Origin: Ignavibacteria bacterium RIFOXYB12_FULL_35_14
GTDB taxonomy: Bacteria > Bacteroidota > Ignavibacteria > Ignavibacteriales > Ignavibacteriaceae
Assembly (NCBI GenBank): GCA_001803045.1
Contig: MHAR01000024.1
Span: 1-39,877, forward strand
Reading direction: 5' to 3'
Length of the DNA: 39,877 nt
Both the position numbers and the translations under genes were made by a program. Positions 15,327 to 23,770 of this stretch are shown piece after piece (within the stretch, counting starts at the first letter, position 1; every line of letters begins with the position of its first letter). The notes under the pieces are model-generated. The model saw only the letters and a list, made by a program, of their open reading frames with translations, was not told the DNA's origin and did no database searches.

Positions 15327-16492
15327 ATTTTAAAAGGATAATAATTTTTTATTACTGCTCTATAAATGGCATCATGAATTAACGGTCGAACTTGAGATAG
15401 CTTGTTATTATTCCTTGTAGGGTAAACTCTGTTAGTTAGAAGAATAACAAATGTCTTTAATTCCGGATCAGTCCAAACAGAAGTCCCTGTGTAACCCGTA
15501 TGTCCCCATGAAAGTAAGCTAAAATATTTTCCTGCTGACGAACCTTCAGGCGACTTTGTATCCCAGCCCAGACCTCTCGAGCTTTGATCCGATTGTTTCT
15601 TTGTAAATAGCTCAATTGTTTCCGGCTTTATGTATTGTCTCCCTTGATAATTTCCTTCTCGCAAAATCATTTGGAGAAATTTAGCTAAATCATTTGCAGT
15701 TGAAAAAAGTCCTGCATGACCGGCAACTCCATTTAACATGTATGCTCGTTCATCATGAACTTCGCCTTGCAATTGACGCATTCGCCAAAAATCATCAAGT
15801 TCAGTCGGCATGCAATTATCTTTTGATTCTGTCGGCGGATTGTACATTGTGGAAGTCATTCCTAAAGGGGCAAACAAATTTTCCTCCAAGAATTTATCTA
15901 AAGATTGCCCAGTGATTCTTTCGATAACTTTTTGAAGGGTAATCATTCCAAGATCACTGTAAACATATTTGCTTCCGGGTCCTTGTTCGGGAGTTAAATT
16001 CATTATGTCATTTATTACTTCTTTGGCAGTTGAGTATACATCATAATACTTTTTGAAAGCAGCAAGTCCCGAATTATGAAGAAGCAAATTTTTTATTGTG
16101 ATATTTTCTTTTCCGTTATTGTTAAACTCAGGTAAGTACTTAATCACTTTATCATCTAAATTTAATTCCTCTCTATCAATTAGAATCATCGCAGCTGTAG
16201 TTGTACCTACAACTTTAGATACAGAAGCTAAATCAAAAATTGTGCTGGTAGTAACTTTAGGTGAAGCGGGATCGTAGGTATAAGTACCGTAAGCTTTTTC
16301 GTGTACGATCCTCATGTCTCTGGAAACAAGAAGAACTGCCCCAGGGAATGCTGAATCACTTATTGCTTTTTCAATTATCGAATCTACTTCTAAAAAGGAT
16401 ATATGATCGGAATTAGTTGGTTTAAAGAATGAAGAACATGATGCTATTACAAATAAATTTAGTATAAGTAAAATTAGGTACGCTTTTTTCAT
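15323..16492 (-). CDS. Class C beta-lactamase-like serine hydrolase, lipoprotein
   Basis: Serine hydrolase of the beta-lactamase/penicillin-binding-protein fold (389 aa). The signal is lipoprotein-type (IASC, Cys19). The SxxK motif is SVSK with Ser90 and Lys93, the second motif is YSD at 178-180 in place of class C YxN, and the third is HTG within WGHTGYTG. It probably acts on peptidoglycan stems or D-amino acid esters/peptides (EstB/AmpH-like); beta-lactam hydrolysis cannot be inferred. I chose ATG at 16490-16492 because AGGAG lies seven bases upstream and the lipoprotein signal begins there; a start ten codons earlier would overlap the AmpG stop. It is in an operon with ampG (two-base gap) and nagZ (four-base overlap), which supports a role in muropeptide recycling. 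Confidence 0.88.
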   Translation of the reverse strand: MKKAYLILLILNLFVIASCSSFFKPTNSDHISFLEVDSIIEKAISDSAFPGAVLLVSRDMRIVHEKAYGTYTYDPASPKVTTSTIFDLASVSKVVGTTTAAMILIDREELNLDDKVIKYLPEFNNNGKENITIKNLLLHNSGLAAFKKYYDVYSTAKEVINDIMNLTPEQGPGSKYVYSDLGMITLQKVIERITGQSLDKFLEENLFAPLGMTSTMYNPPTESKDNCMPTELDDFWRMRQLQGEVHDERAYMLNGVAGHAGLFSTANDLAKFLQMILREGNYQGRQYIKPETIELFTKKQSDQSSRGLGWDTKSPEGSSAGKYFSLLSWGHTGYTGTSVWTDPELKTFVILLTNRVYPTRNNNKLSQVRPLIHDAIYRAVIKNYYPFKM

Positions 16493-16493
16493 G

Positions 16494-18296
16494 TTACTTC
16501 TCCTCAACTTTCTTTTTCCCAAATTCAGAATCTATTTTCAACATTTTTGTTATGAAGAATCCGGGAATCATTGTAAGAAGAATCCATACAAAGAAATTGG
16601 GGTAGCCCAAGGCTTCTTGAATCATGCCGGCAAAAATACCAGGTATCATCATGCTTAAAGCCATGAAACCTGTGCAGATTGCATAGTGAGAAGTTTTGAA
16701 TTCACCTGCGGAAACGTAAATCATGTATAGCATGTAAGCAGTAAATCCAAAACCATAACCAAATTGTTCACCAGCTACACATAAGTTTATAATAATAAAA
16801 TTATCCGGTTGAGTAAAAGCCAGGTAAATGTAAAGAATATGAGGAATATTTATTGCTGCAAACATCCACCAAATCCATTTTTTTAATCCATCTCTTGAGG
16901 CAAGAAAGCCGCCCGTCAATCCACCAACAGTTAGAGCGATTATTCCAACAGTACCATAAACAAAACCAACTTCTCCGGTTGTCAAACCTAACCCGCCAAC
17001 TTCGCGTGGATCAAGCAAGAAAGGTGATGCGAGCTTAACTAATTGAGCTTCACCAAATCTATAGATAAGTAGAAATGTTATAGTGATGAGGATTTCTTTC
17101 TTCTTAAAGAACAGAGAGAAGGTTCTGATGAATTCTTTTCCAACACTTATTGATGCATCTTTAACTGCAGGTCCATCTTTTAAGGGATAGGGAAGTATGA
17201 AATTGTGATAAAGGAAAAATACAATAAACAAACCGGTTAAAATTAAAAAAGTCATTGACCAAGCCCACGGAATATCTCCTGAAATCGCTTTGAAAGCAGC
17301 AGATGTTTCGGTTTTTAATTTTGGATCGAGCTGCAAAATCGCATATGCAGGTTTATTCCAATTGGTTTTGTTGAAAACAAATCTTGTCCCTTCCAAAATT
17401 GAAATGCTTTTATCACCGCCGTCACGATCAAAATTGACAATGTAATCCTTATCCTCTTTTGGTTCTGATGAAAGTGCAATTGCTATTACAGAAATATTTC
17501 CAACTGATTTTGTGTAATCTGATGAATTTAATTTCAGTTCTGGGATCTTAGGTTGTTCTCCTTTTGTATTGTAAAATCCATTTTTGATATTTTTTGCTTG
17601 TACGAGGTTCACCATGGAATCAACCTCAGCTTTAGTTCTTTTATTGGTACTAAGATTTAGTGAACTTGAATTAGTCACAACTTTTAATTGATCATCCGGC
17701 GAAGCACTTGGGATATTCTCCTGAAAAATAATTCGTTCAATTTTGAGATTCGAGCTTGTTGTGACTTCAATCGTTGCAGGCGGCAACCCACTGTGGGTTT
17801 CAAAATATCCTGCAAGAATAATTAATAATCCCTGTCCGGTTATCATCGAAAGTCTGTAAAAAGTACTTCTTATTCCAACGAAGAATGCTTGATCGTGTTC
17901 AGATAAACCAAGCATATAAAAACCATCTGCAGCTATATCATGTGTTGCTGAACTGAATGCTAGCAGAAGAAAAAAAGCCAATGTGTATTGAAGAAAGCTC
18001 GGCAGGGGAATCATGAATGCAACGCCTGCGAGTCCTAATCCAACTATTAATTGCATTACAACTATCCATAACCTTTTCGTTTTGAATATATCTACGAAAG
18101 GGGACCAAAGTGGTTTTATCGCCCAAGGCAGATACAACAAACTTGTATAGAATGCAATGTCTGCATTTGAAATTCCCATTCGCTTGTACATGATGACAGA
18201 AACGAGCATTACAACCACATAGGGAATTCCTTGAGCGTAATAAAGTGTTGGAACCCATGCCCAGGGATTTCGAAAGGAAGGTTTGTTACCGAACAT
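16494..18296 (-). CDS. ampG: AmpG-like muropeptide permease with extra periplasmic domain
   Basis: Major facilitator superfamily permease of the AmpG type (600 aa), importing GlcNAc-anhydroMurNAc peptides. AmpG features are the N-terminal YYAQGIPY, LLYLPWAIKPLWSPFVD after helix 2, and SATHDIAADGFYML after helix 4. I count 12 helices: five at about 14-166, then seven at about 345-592. Between helices 5 and 6 lies an inserted hydrophilic region of about 175 residues (168-342), which should face the periplasm if the N-terminus is cytoplasmic. The usual AmpG is about 430-490 aa, so this insert explains the extra length. It is first in the ampG-serine hydrolase-nagZ operon. Function of the insert is unknown; capture of muropeptides or coupling to the lipoprotein partner is a guess. 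Confidence 0.85.
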   Translation of the reverse strand: MFGNKPSFRNPWAWVPTLYYAQGIPYVVVMLVSVIMYKRMGISNADIAFYTSLLYLPWAIKPLWSPFVDIFKTKRLWIVVMQLIVGLGLAGVAFMIPLPSFLQYTLAFFLLLAFSSATHDIAADGFYMLGLSEHDQAFFVGIRSTFYRLSMITGQGLLIILAGYFETHSGLPPATIEVTTSSNLKIERIIFQENIPSASPDDQLKVVTNSSSLNLSTNKRTKAEVDSMVNLVQAKNIKNGFYNTKGEQPKIPELKLNSSDYTKSVGNISVIAIALSSEPKEDKDYIVNFDRDGGDKSISILEGTRFVFNKTNWNKPAYAILQLDPKLKTETSAAFKAISGDIPWAWSMTFLILTGLFIVFFLYHNFILPYPLKDGPAVKDASISVGKEFIRTFSLFFKKKEILITITFLLIYRFGEAQLVKLASPFLLDPREVGGLGLTTGEVGFVYGTVGIIALTVGGLTGGFLASRDGLKKWIWWMFAAINIPHILYIYLAFTQPDNFIIINLCVAGEQFGYGFGFTAYMLYMIYVSAGEFKTSHYAICTGFMALSMMIPGIFAGMIQEALGYPNFFVWILLTMIPGFFITKMLKIDSEFGKKKVEEK

Positions 18297-18377
18297 ATTT
18301 ATCTCCGTGATACTACAGCAATTAATTAAACTGAATTAAGAATTAACTATTGAGATAAAAAACTATCGTCGCTATTT

Positions 18378-18489
18378 AATATGGCTAAAGCCAATTATCA
18401 GGTTGTCTCTTGGTCTGTTCACTGAAGTGAACGGGAATTCTGTTAGTTTGCCGAATAAGATTAAAAAATTATTTGGTTTTAGCCGCATT
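18378..18489. repeat. MITE-like palindromic element
   Basis: The ends AATATGGCTAAAGCC (18378-18392) and GGTTTTAGCCGCATT (18475-18489) are inverted copies matching at 12 of 15 positions. Inside is the hairpin GTTCACT-GA-AGTGAAC (18417-18432). There is no coding capacity. The 'GGCTAAAGCC ... TTCACTGAAGTGAA' combination is a layout I recall from intergenic repeats in this phylum group. It separates the kinase gene from the ampG operon. Confidence 0.6.
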
Positions 18490-18529
18490 TAGAATCAAAG
18501 ATCACCTATTCAAAATAATAGTTAAAAGA

Positions 18530-19453
18530 TCATACTTTAAGAATTTGCTTTGCCATCAATACAGCGCCCATTGCGGGAGAGTTTTCTACCTCTTTAACTA
18601 TAACATTGGGCAGATTCTCACTTACTTTTTTTTGTAAAGTGTTTGAATAGATATTTTTGTTCGTGATAATTCCGCCAATGAAAGCAATGTATAAAATTTT
18701 TTCCCTTAGCTTTGAGTGCATTGTAGAAATATGCAGAAGTAATTCATCCGTTTCATCTTCAATTATCTTTTTAGCTGTCTCATCCTTGTTTTCAGCTGCT
18801 TCAATAACCAGCGGTGCAACTGAGGCAATATCAAAATTGTTTTTATAAATTTCTGTAATTAAAATTTCCGATGAATCAATTTTATATTTTTCTTTTAATA
18901 AAATTGAAATAAAAGTTTTTTGCCCTCGTCCGTCAAACTCTTTTGAAACTGCTGCCAATCCTTTTTTTCCTAATGAATAACCGCTTCCCTCATCGCCCAA
19001 ATATCTGCCAAAACCACCAACACGATGAATGTTACCTTGTACATCTTTTCCAAACATGATTGATCCTGTTCCTGCAATTAAAATGCTTCCGGGTTTTCCT
19101 GAAAATGCTCCTTCTAAAGCGATACGGGCATCACTTTCGACTCTGAATAAATTCAACTTAGTTTTTTGTTTAGAAATATAGTTTGCAAATCCCTGTTCAA
19201 GTCTTTCGGCATCGGTTCTTCTGCCGGCTCCGGTTGTGCCAAGTAACACTATATCAATTTCCTCAATTGATATTTTTAACCTCTCTTCGCATGAGTTTAT
19301 AAGGTTGAAAAGAGTGGAAGAAACTGGTTCTAATCCCTGCACAAGAAAATTAGATGGTCCCCCGTAGCATTCATGTAAAATAGTGCCATGCAAATCTGTA
19401 AGTAAACAGTGGGTTTTTGTTCCTCCTCCATCAATGCCGATTATGTAGCTCAT
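18530..19453 (-). CDS. BadF/BadG-type ATPase, N-acetylhexosamine kinase-like
   Basis: ASKHA-fold sugar kinase of the BadF/BadG/BcrA/BcrD family (307 aa). The phosphate-1 loop is IGIDGGGTKTHCLLTD at the N-terminus, the second loop is SILIAGTGSIMFG at about 122-134, and the signature GRYLGDEGSGYSLGKKGL follows. These match N-acetylglucosamine kinases and MurK-type GlcNAc/MurNAc kinases of this family. Cytoplasmic. It lies 234 bases upstream of ampG on the same strand, so it could phosphorylate GlcNAc released by the NagZ-like enzyme. Activation of (R)-2-hydroxyglutaryl-CoA-type dehydratases is another activity of the superfamily, but the needed iron-sulfur cysteines are not evident. Confidence 0.85.
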   Translation of the reverse strand: MSYIIGIDGGGTKTHCLLTDLHGTILHECYGGPSNFLVQGLEPVSSTLFNLINSCEERLKISIEEIDIVLLGTTGAGRRTDAERLEQGFANYISKQKTKLNLFRVESDARIALEGAFSGKPGSILIAGTGSIMFGKDVQGNIHRVGGFGRYLGDEGSGYSLGKKGLAAVSKEFDGRGQKTFISILLKEKYKIDSSEILITEIYKNNFDIASVAPLVIEAAENKDETAKKIIEDETDELLLHISTMHSKLREKILYIAFIGGIITNKNIYSNTLQKKVSENLPNVIVKEVENSPAMGAVLMAKQILKV

Positions 19454-19602
19454 CCAGTAAGCAAATCTAATTTGTGGTGAATTAATAAGAAAAATAGAAA
19501 AAAAAGAACGAAGTTAAAAATATTTAATCATGTTTCCTGCATTTTTGAGTTCTCTTTTCAGGCAATTTTTTTTAATTTGACCGTCAATTATAAACAAACA
19601 AA

Positions 19603-21108
19603 ATGGATAAACTAGAAAAATATTTCGATCGGTATAGAAAAAATACGATTGGGTTTAATCAGACTTTTGTTTCACCGTATGGGGAGAAAAAAATAGTTTA
19701 TGCCGATTGGATTGCAAGCGGAAGATTGTATAAGCCAATCGAGAAAGCCATTAGCGAAGTATTTGGACCATTTGTTGGCAACACTCATTCTGAAGAAAGC
19801 ATCACCGGTACTTCGATGACTTTAGCATACCATCATTCACACGATATTATTAAGCAGCATGTTAATGCAAATAAAGATGATGTAATTGTTACTGCTGGAG
19901 CGGGAATGACGGGAATGGTGAATAAGTTTCAAAGAATTTTAGGTTTGAGAGTTGCCGAGCAGCTAAAGGATTTTTTAAAATTACCTGAAGAACTAAGGCC
20001 TGCCATTTTTATAACTCACATGGAACATCATTCAAATCAAACATCCTGGCTGGAAACAATTGCAGATGTAATTGTTATTAAACCAACTAACGAAGGTTTG
20101 GTTGATCTTAACGATTTAGAAAAACAATTAAAGAAGTACGCCAAGCGAAAGCTTAAAATTGGTTCTTTTACGGCATGTTCAAATGTAACCGGAATTAATA
20201 CCCCTTATCATGCAATGGCAAAGCTGATGCATGAGAATAATGGATTTTGTTTTGTCGATTTTGCTTGTTCGGCACCGTACGAAAAAATGGATATGCATCC
20301 GGCCGATTTACTTGAAAAGCTTGATGCAATATTTTTTTCTCCACATAAATTTCTTGGAGGTCCAGGGTCAGCCGGTGTATTGATCTTTGATTCTAAGTTG
20401 TACAAAAATCGTGTGCCCGATGATCCTGGTGGTGGAACTGTTGATTGGACAAATCCTTGGGGTCAGCATAAATTTGTCACTAATATTGAAGCACGAGAAG
20501 ACGGTGGAACTCCTGCTTTCCTTCAATCAATAAAAGCATCACTTAGCATTAAACTTAAAGAAGAAATGGGAGTTGAAAACATCCTGAAAAGAGAAAAACA
20601 TTTGGTGAAAATTGCATTCGAAGGATTGAGAAAAATACCCGGACTTCACATTCTTGCTGATAATGTTGAAGATAGACTTGGAGCAATTTCATTTTATGTT
20701 GATAAAATTCATTACAATCTATTGGTGAAAATATTGAATGATCGTTGCGGTATTCAAGTTCGAGGTGGCTGTTCCTGTGCCGGTACTTATGGTCATTATT
20801 TGTTGCACGTAACACCAAAAATGTCAAGACACATTACTGAAAAAATTAATCATGGTGATCTTTCAGAAAAACCGGGATGGGTTAGAATGTCGCTGCATCC
20901 AACCATGACTGATGATGAAGTTTATTTAATTGTTAATGCTGTGGCGGAAATAGTTAAAAATATTCAAAGCTGGAAAGCAGATTATGTTTATGATTTACAT
21001 AAGAATGAATACTATCATAAAAACGGTTATGAAAAGGAAAATATTTATAGGATGTTTGACCTTAATGGAGGTTTGAAATCTAAGAAGAAATATATCCAAA
21101 AAAATTAA
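19603..21108 (+). CDS. Class V aminotransferase, cysteine desulfurase-like
   Basis: PLP-dependent class V aminotransferase fold (501 aa). The PLP Schiff-base lysine is Lys249 in FFSPHKFLGGPGS, the cofactor-binding Asp is in CFVDFACSAP (Asp219), and TAGAGMTGMVNKF at about 97 is the phosphate-binding turn. A cysteine in RGGCSCAGTYGH (about 387-398) lies where desulfurases carry their catalytic loop Cys, so cysteine desulfurase or selenocysteine lyase chemistry is possible. It is about 100 residues longer than IscS/SufS and has no SufE/IscU neighbour. Substrate is unknown. It is divergent from the kinase gene and preceded by an A-rich leader with no Shine-Dalgarno sequence. Confidence 0.85.
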   Translation: MDKLEKYFDRYRKNTIGFNQTFVSPYGEKKIVYADWIASGRLYKPIEKAISEVFGPFVGNTHSEESITGTSMTLAYHHSHDIIKQHVNANKDDVIVTAGAGMTGMVNKFQRILGLRVAEQLKDFLKLPEELRPAIFITHMEHHSNQTSWLETIADVIVIKPTNEGLVDLNDLEKQLKKYAKRKLKIGSFTACSNVTGINTPYHAMAKLMHENNGFCFVDFACSAPYEKMDMHPADLLEKLDAIFFSPHKFLGGPGSAGVLIFDSKLYKNRVPDDPGGGTVDWTNPWGQHKFVTNIEAREDGGTPAFLQSIKASLSIKLKEEMGVENILKREKHLVKIAFEGLRKIPGLHILADNVEDRLGAISFYVDKIHYNLLVKILNDRCGIQVRGGCSCAGTYGHYLLHVTPKMSRHITEKINHGDLSEKPGWVRMSLHPTMTDDEVYLIVNAVAEIVKNIQSWKADYVYDLHKNEYYHKNGYEKENIYRMFDLNGGLKSKKKYIQKN

Positions 21109-21567
21109 TCTTAATATTTTCCGAATGGATGATTTAGAAATACAGAGAATGAAGTCCTGGTAATCTAAAATGCCGGATGAATCGCTTTGGTTTGTAAGAC
21201 TTCGGTAAAAAATAAATAAAAATAAAGCTTAATAATTGCTTCTCGGAAATGAAAATTATAGTTGCTTATATTCTAATATGTGAGAGTTTTGAGCAATAAT
21301 TTAGCTGGTTTATAAAGAAATCATATCGATTTTACGGCATATTCTTTGAAAATAAGTGTAAACTTAAATTGTTTTGTTGTGTGTTATCAAAAACATTAGA
21401 GCAAGAGATGAAAGATTTACTTATTTACTTTATTTTTATTTTTGCAATTGTCGCAATGTACGGTTTTATTTATTCCGTCGGTTGAAAAAATTAAATTTGG
21501 AAAAGAAAACCAAATAGGTGAAATTAATTAACCATTATCCTTTATCGTTCTATTCTTAAAGAAATTT
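21109..21567. other. 459-base spacer before the cytochrome cluster
   Basis: AT-rich spacer between the aminotransferase gene and the first multihaem gene. The only coding candidate is the 25-aa hydrophobic peptide at 21408-21485. It must hold the promoter of the cytochrome genes; I could not place a confident -10/-35, an FNR-type palindrome or a riboswitch. Confidence 0.5.
21408..21485 (+). CDS. Possible 25-aa single-helix membrane peptide
   Basis: ATG to TGA encodes 25 residues: MKDLL, then an uninterrupted hydrophobic helix rich in Ile and Phe, then a short end YSVG. A weak AAGAG precedes ATG with too little spacing to be a good ribosome site. Tiny single-helix subunits often accompany respiratory complexes, and it sits 83 bases before the cytochrome cluster on the same strand, but AT-rich DNA produces such frames by chance. 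Unverified. Confidence 0.3.
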   Translation: MKDLLIYFIFIFAIVAMYGFIYSVG

Positions 21568-23769
21568 ATGGTATTAATGAAAAATGTATTGTTCAATAAA
21601 AATAGGGGTGAATTAAAGGTTAGAAAAATTCACCTAGTTTATTTTTTAATTACAACGTTCTTACTTCTCTACTTTCCACCATCATTTCCACAATCAAATG
21701 AAGATTGCTTAACTTGTCATGAAGACAATACCCTAACAACTGAGAGAAAAGGAAAAGCAGTATCACTTTACGTGGATGTAAAGATACTTCAAAACTCTCC
21801 GCACAAAAAATTAACTTGCATATCATGCCATGTTGGTTTTGATGCTGAGGAAATTCCTCACAAAGAAAATATTCAAGCTATTAACTGTATGTCCTGCCAT
21901 AAGGATGCTCGGGTGAAGCACCAATTTCATCCGCAGATGAAGAATGCGAGCGGAGTAAATGGTCCGAAAGGAACATCATGTAGAACTTGTCATGGGACAC
22001 ATGATGTAATTCCACTCAAAGCTAAAAATTCAAAATGGTCTTCAGGTAATCTGGTCCAATCTTGCGGGCAATGCCATCAGGATGTGAAAGAAACATTTGT
22101 TACTTCAAAGCACTTTCAAGGATTATCTACAGGAGTTTTAGGTTCACCAAATTGTCTTTCGTGCCATCGGAACGCTTTAGTTACTCAAAAATCAGCGGTA
22201 GATTCTCTACAAAGAAAAATTGCACAAGAAAAATTATGTCTCTCATGCCATCTAGATAATGAAGAAATAATGTCTAAAACCGCACCGTCGGCTAAATTTA
22301 TTACCGCATATGAACTTAGTGTTCATGCGTCTGAAATTATGAATGGTAATCCTAAAGCTGCAACATGTATTGATTGCCATACCGCGCACGGAGTTGTTCC
22401 TGGCAATGAGCAAAATTCCACGGTAAATAAGTTTAATATTCCGAATACTTGTGCAAAATGTCATAATCAAATAGCTAAAGAGTATAAAGAAAGTGTTCAT
22501 GGGGTTTTTATTACTCGGGGAAATAAAGAAGCTCCTGTTTGTACCGATTGTCATGGGGAACATAATATTCTTCGTCACGATGATCCTAAAGCACCAGTGG
22601 CATTTAAAAACTTGTCTAGAGAGGTATGTTCTCCTTGTCATAGTTCAGTTAAGCTAGAAGCAAAATATGGTATAAATACCGATCGTTATAAAACTTTTTC
22701 GGATAGCTATCATGGTTTAGCAATTAAAGGCGGCTCATTAGAGGTTGCAAATTGTGCAAGTTGCCATGGTTCTCACAATATTAAGCCATCGAACGATCCA
22801 ACATCAATGGTAAATAAAGCGAATTTGGTTAAGACTTGCGGAACTTGTCATCCCGGTGCGAATATTAATTTCACAGTGGGAAAAATCCATGTTACTTTAG
22901 AAGAAAAAGACGAGCCGATTCTATATTGGATTGCCACAATGTACATTAGCTTAATCGTAGTTGTAATTGGCGGAATGTTTTTTCATAATGCAATAGACTT
23001 TGGTAAAAAAGCAAGAATAAAAAAGCTAAAACAAAAGGGGTATATCGAATCAGAAGAACATAGCCATTCACTTTATTTAAGAATGACTTTAAATGAAAGA
23101 ATTCAACATGCAACTTTAGCAGTTAGCTTTATATTGTTAGTTATAACCGGTTTTATGCTGCGATATCCTGATGCTTGGTGGGTAAGGCATATTCGGGATT
23201 TAAGCGAACATGCTTTTGATCTACGAAGCTTAATTCACAGAACTTCCGCAGTTGTTATGGTTATAGTTAGCTTATATCATATTTACTATGTCAGCTTCAC
23301 TTCAAGAGGAAGGGAGCTTATTAAAGATTTACTGCCAAGATATCAAGATATTCTGGATGCACTGGGCGTTGCTAAATTTAACCTCGGAATTTCAAAAGAA
23401 AAACCTATGCTTGATAGATTCAGCTATGTCGAAAAAGCCGAGTACTGGGCTTTAATCTGGGGCACTATTGTAATGACAGTTACAGGTTTTATTTTGTGGT
23501 TTGATAACACGTTCATTGGATTACTAACTAAGCTGGGATGGGATATAGCCAGAACCATTCATTACTATGAAGCATGGTTAGCATTCTTGTCGATTGTCGT
23601 TTGGCATTTCTATTTTATCATCTTTAATCCGGACGTTTACCCGATGAACACTGCATGGTTATCCGGAAAAATTTCTGAAGAAGAAATGATGCACGAACAT
23701 CCGAAGGAATTGGAAAGAATCAGAGCATCTATGGCGAAAAGCATCGATGAATCATCGAAGGAAAGCTAA
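21568..23769 (+). CDS. 13-haem cytochrome c fused to b-type cytochrome domain
   Basis: A 733-aa membrane protein. A signal helix (about 22-42) leads to a periplasmic region of about 45-445 with 13 CxxCH motifs (first CLTCH, last CGTCH), most in the alternating CxxCHG/T-H pattern of NrfA/Cyt c3-type multihaem chains. A membrane b-type cytochrome region follows (about 450-700), with one lead helix and then four helices carrying His pairs (IQHATLAVSF, LIHRTSAVVMVIVSLYHIYY, TIHYYEAWLAFLSIVVWHFYF). It probably oxidises or reduces menaquinone at the membrane and moves electrons along the haem chain. The plan resembles Geobacter CbcL (multihaem plus HydB-like cytochrome b), but that has fewer haems. 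It is followed directly by the 19-haem gene. ATG at 21577 is an alternative start. Confidence 0.85.
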   Translation: MVLMKNVLFNKNRGELKVRKIHLVYFLITTFLLLYFPPSFPQSNEDCLTCHEDNTLTTERKGKAVSLYVDVKILQNSPHKKLTCISCHVGFDAEEIPHKENIQAINCMSCHKDARVKHQFHPQMKNASGVNGPKGTSCRTCHGTHDVIPLKAKNSKWSSGNLVQSCGQCHQDVKETFVTSKHFQGLSTGVLGSPNCLSCHRNALVTQKSAVDSLQRKIAQEKLCLSCHLDNEEIMSKTAPSAKFITAYELSVHASEIMNGNPKAATCIDCHTAHGVVPGNEQNSTVNKFNIPNTCAKCHNQIAKEYKESVHGVFITRGNKEAPVCTDCHGEHNILRHDDPKAPVAFKNLSREVCSPCHSSVKLEAKYGINTDRYKTFSDSYHGLAIKGGSLEVANCASCHGSHNIKPSNDPTSMVNKANLVKTCGTCHPGANINFTVGKIHVTLEEKDEPILYWIATMYISLIVVVIGGMFFHNAIDFGKKARIKKLKQKGYIESEEHSHSLYLRMTLNERIQHATLAVSFILLVITGFMLRYPDAWWVRHIRDLSEHAFDLRSLIHRTSAVVMVIVSLYHIYYVSFTSRGRELIKDLLPRYQDILDALGVAKFNLGISKEKPMLDRFSYVEKAEYWALIWGTIVMTVTGFILWFDNTFIGLLTKLGWDIARTIHYYEAWLAFLSIVVWHFYFIIFNPDVYPMNTAWLSGKISEEEMMHEHPKELERIRASMAKSIDESSKES

Positions 23770-23770
23770 T

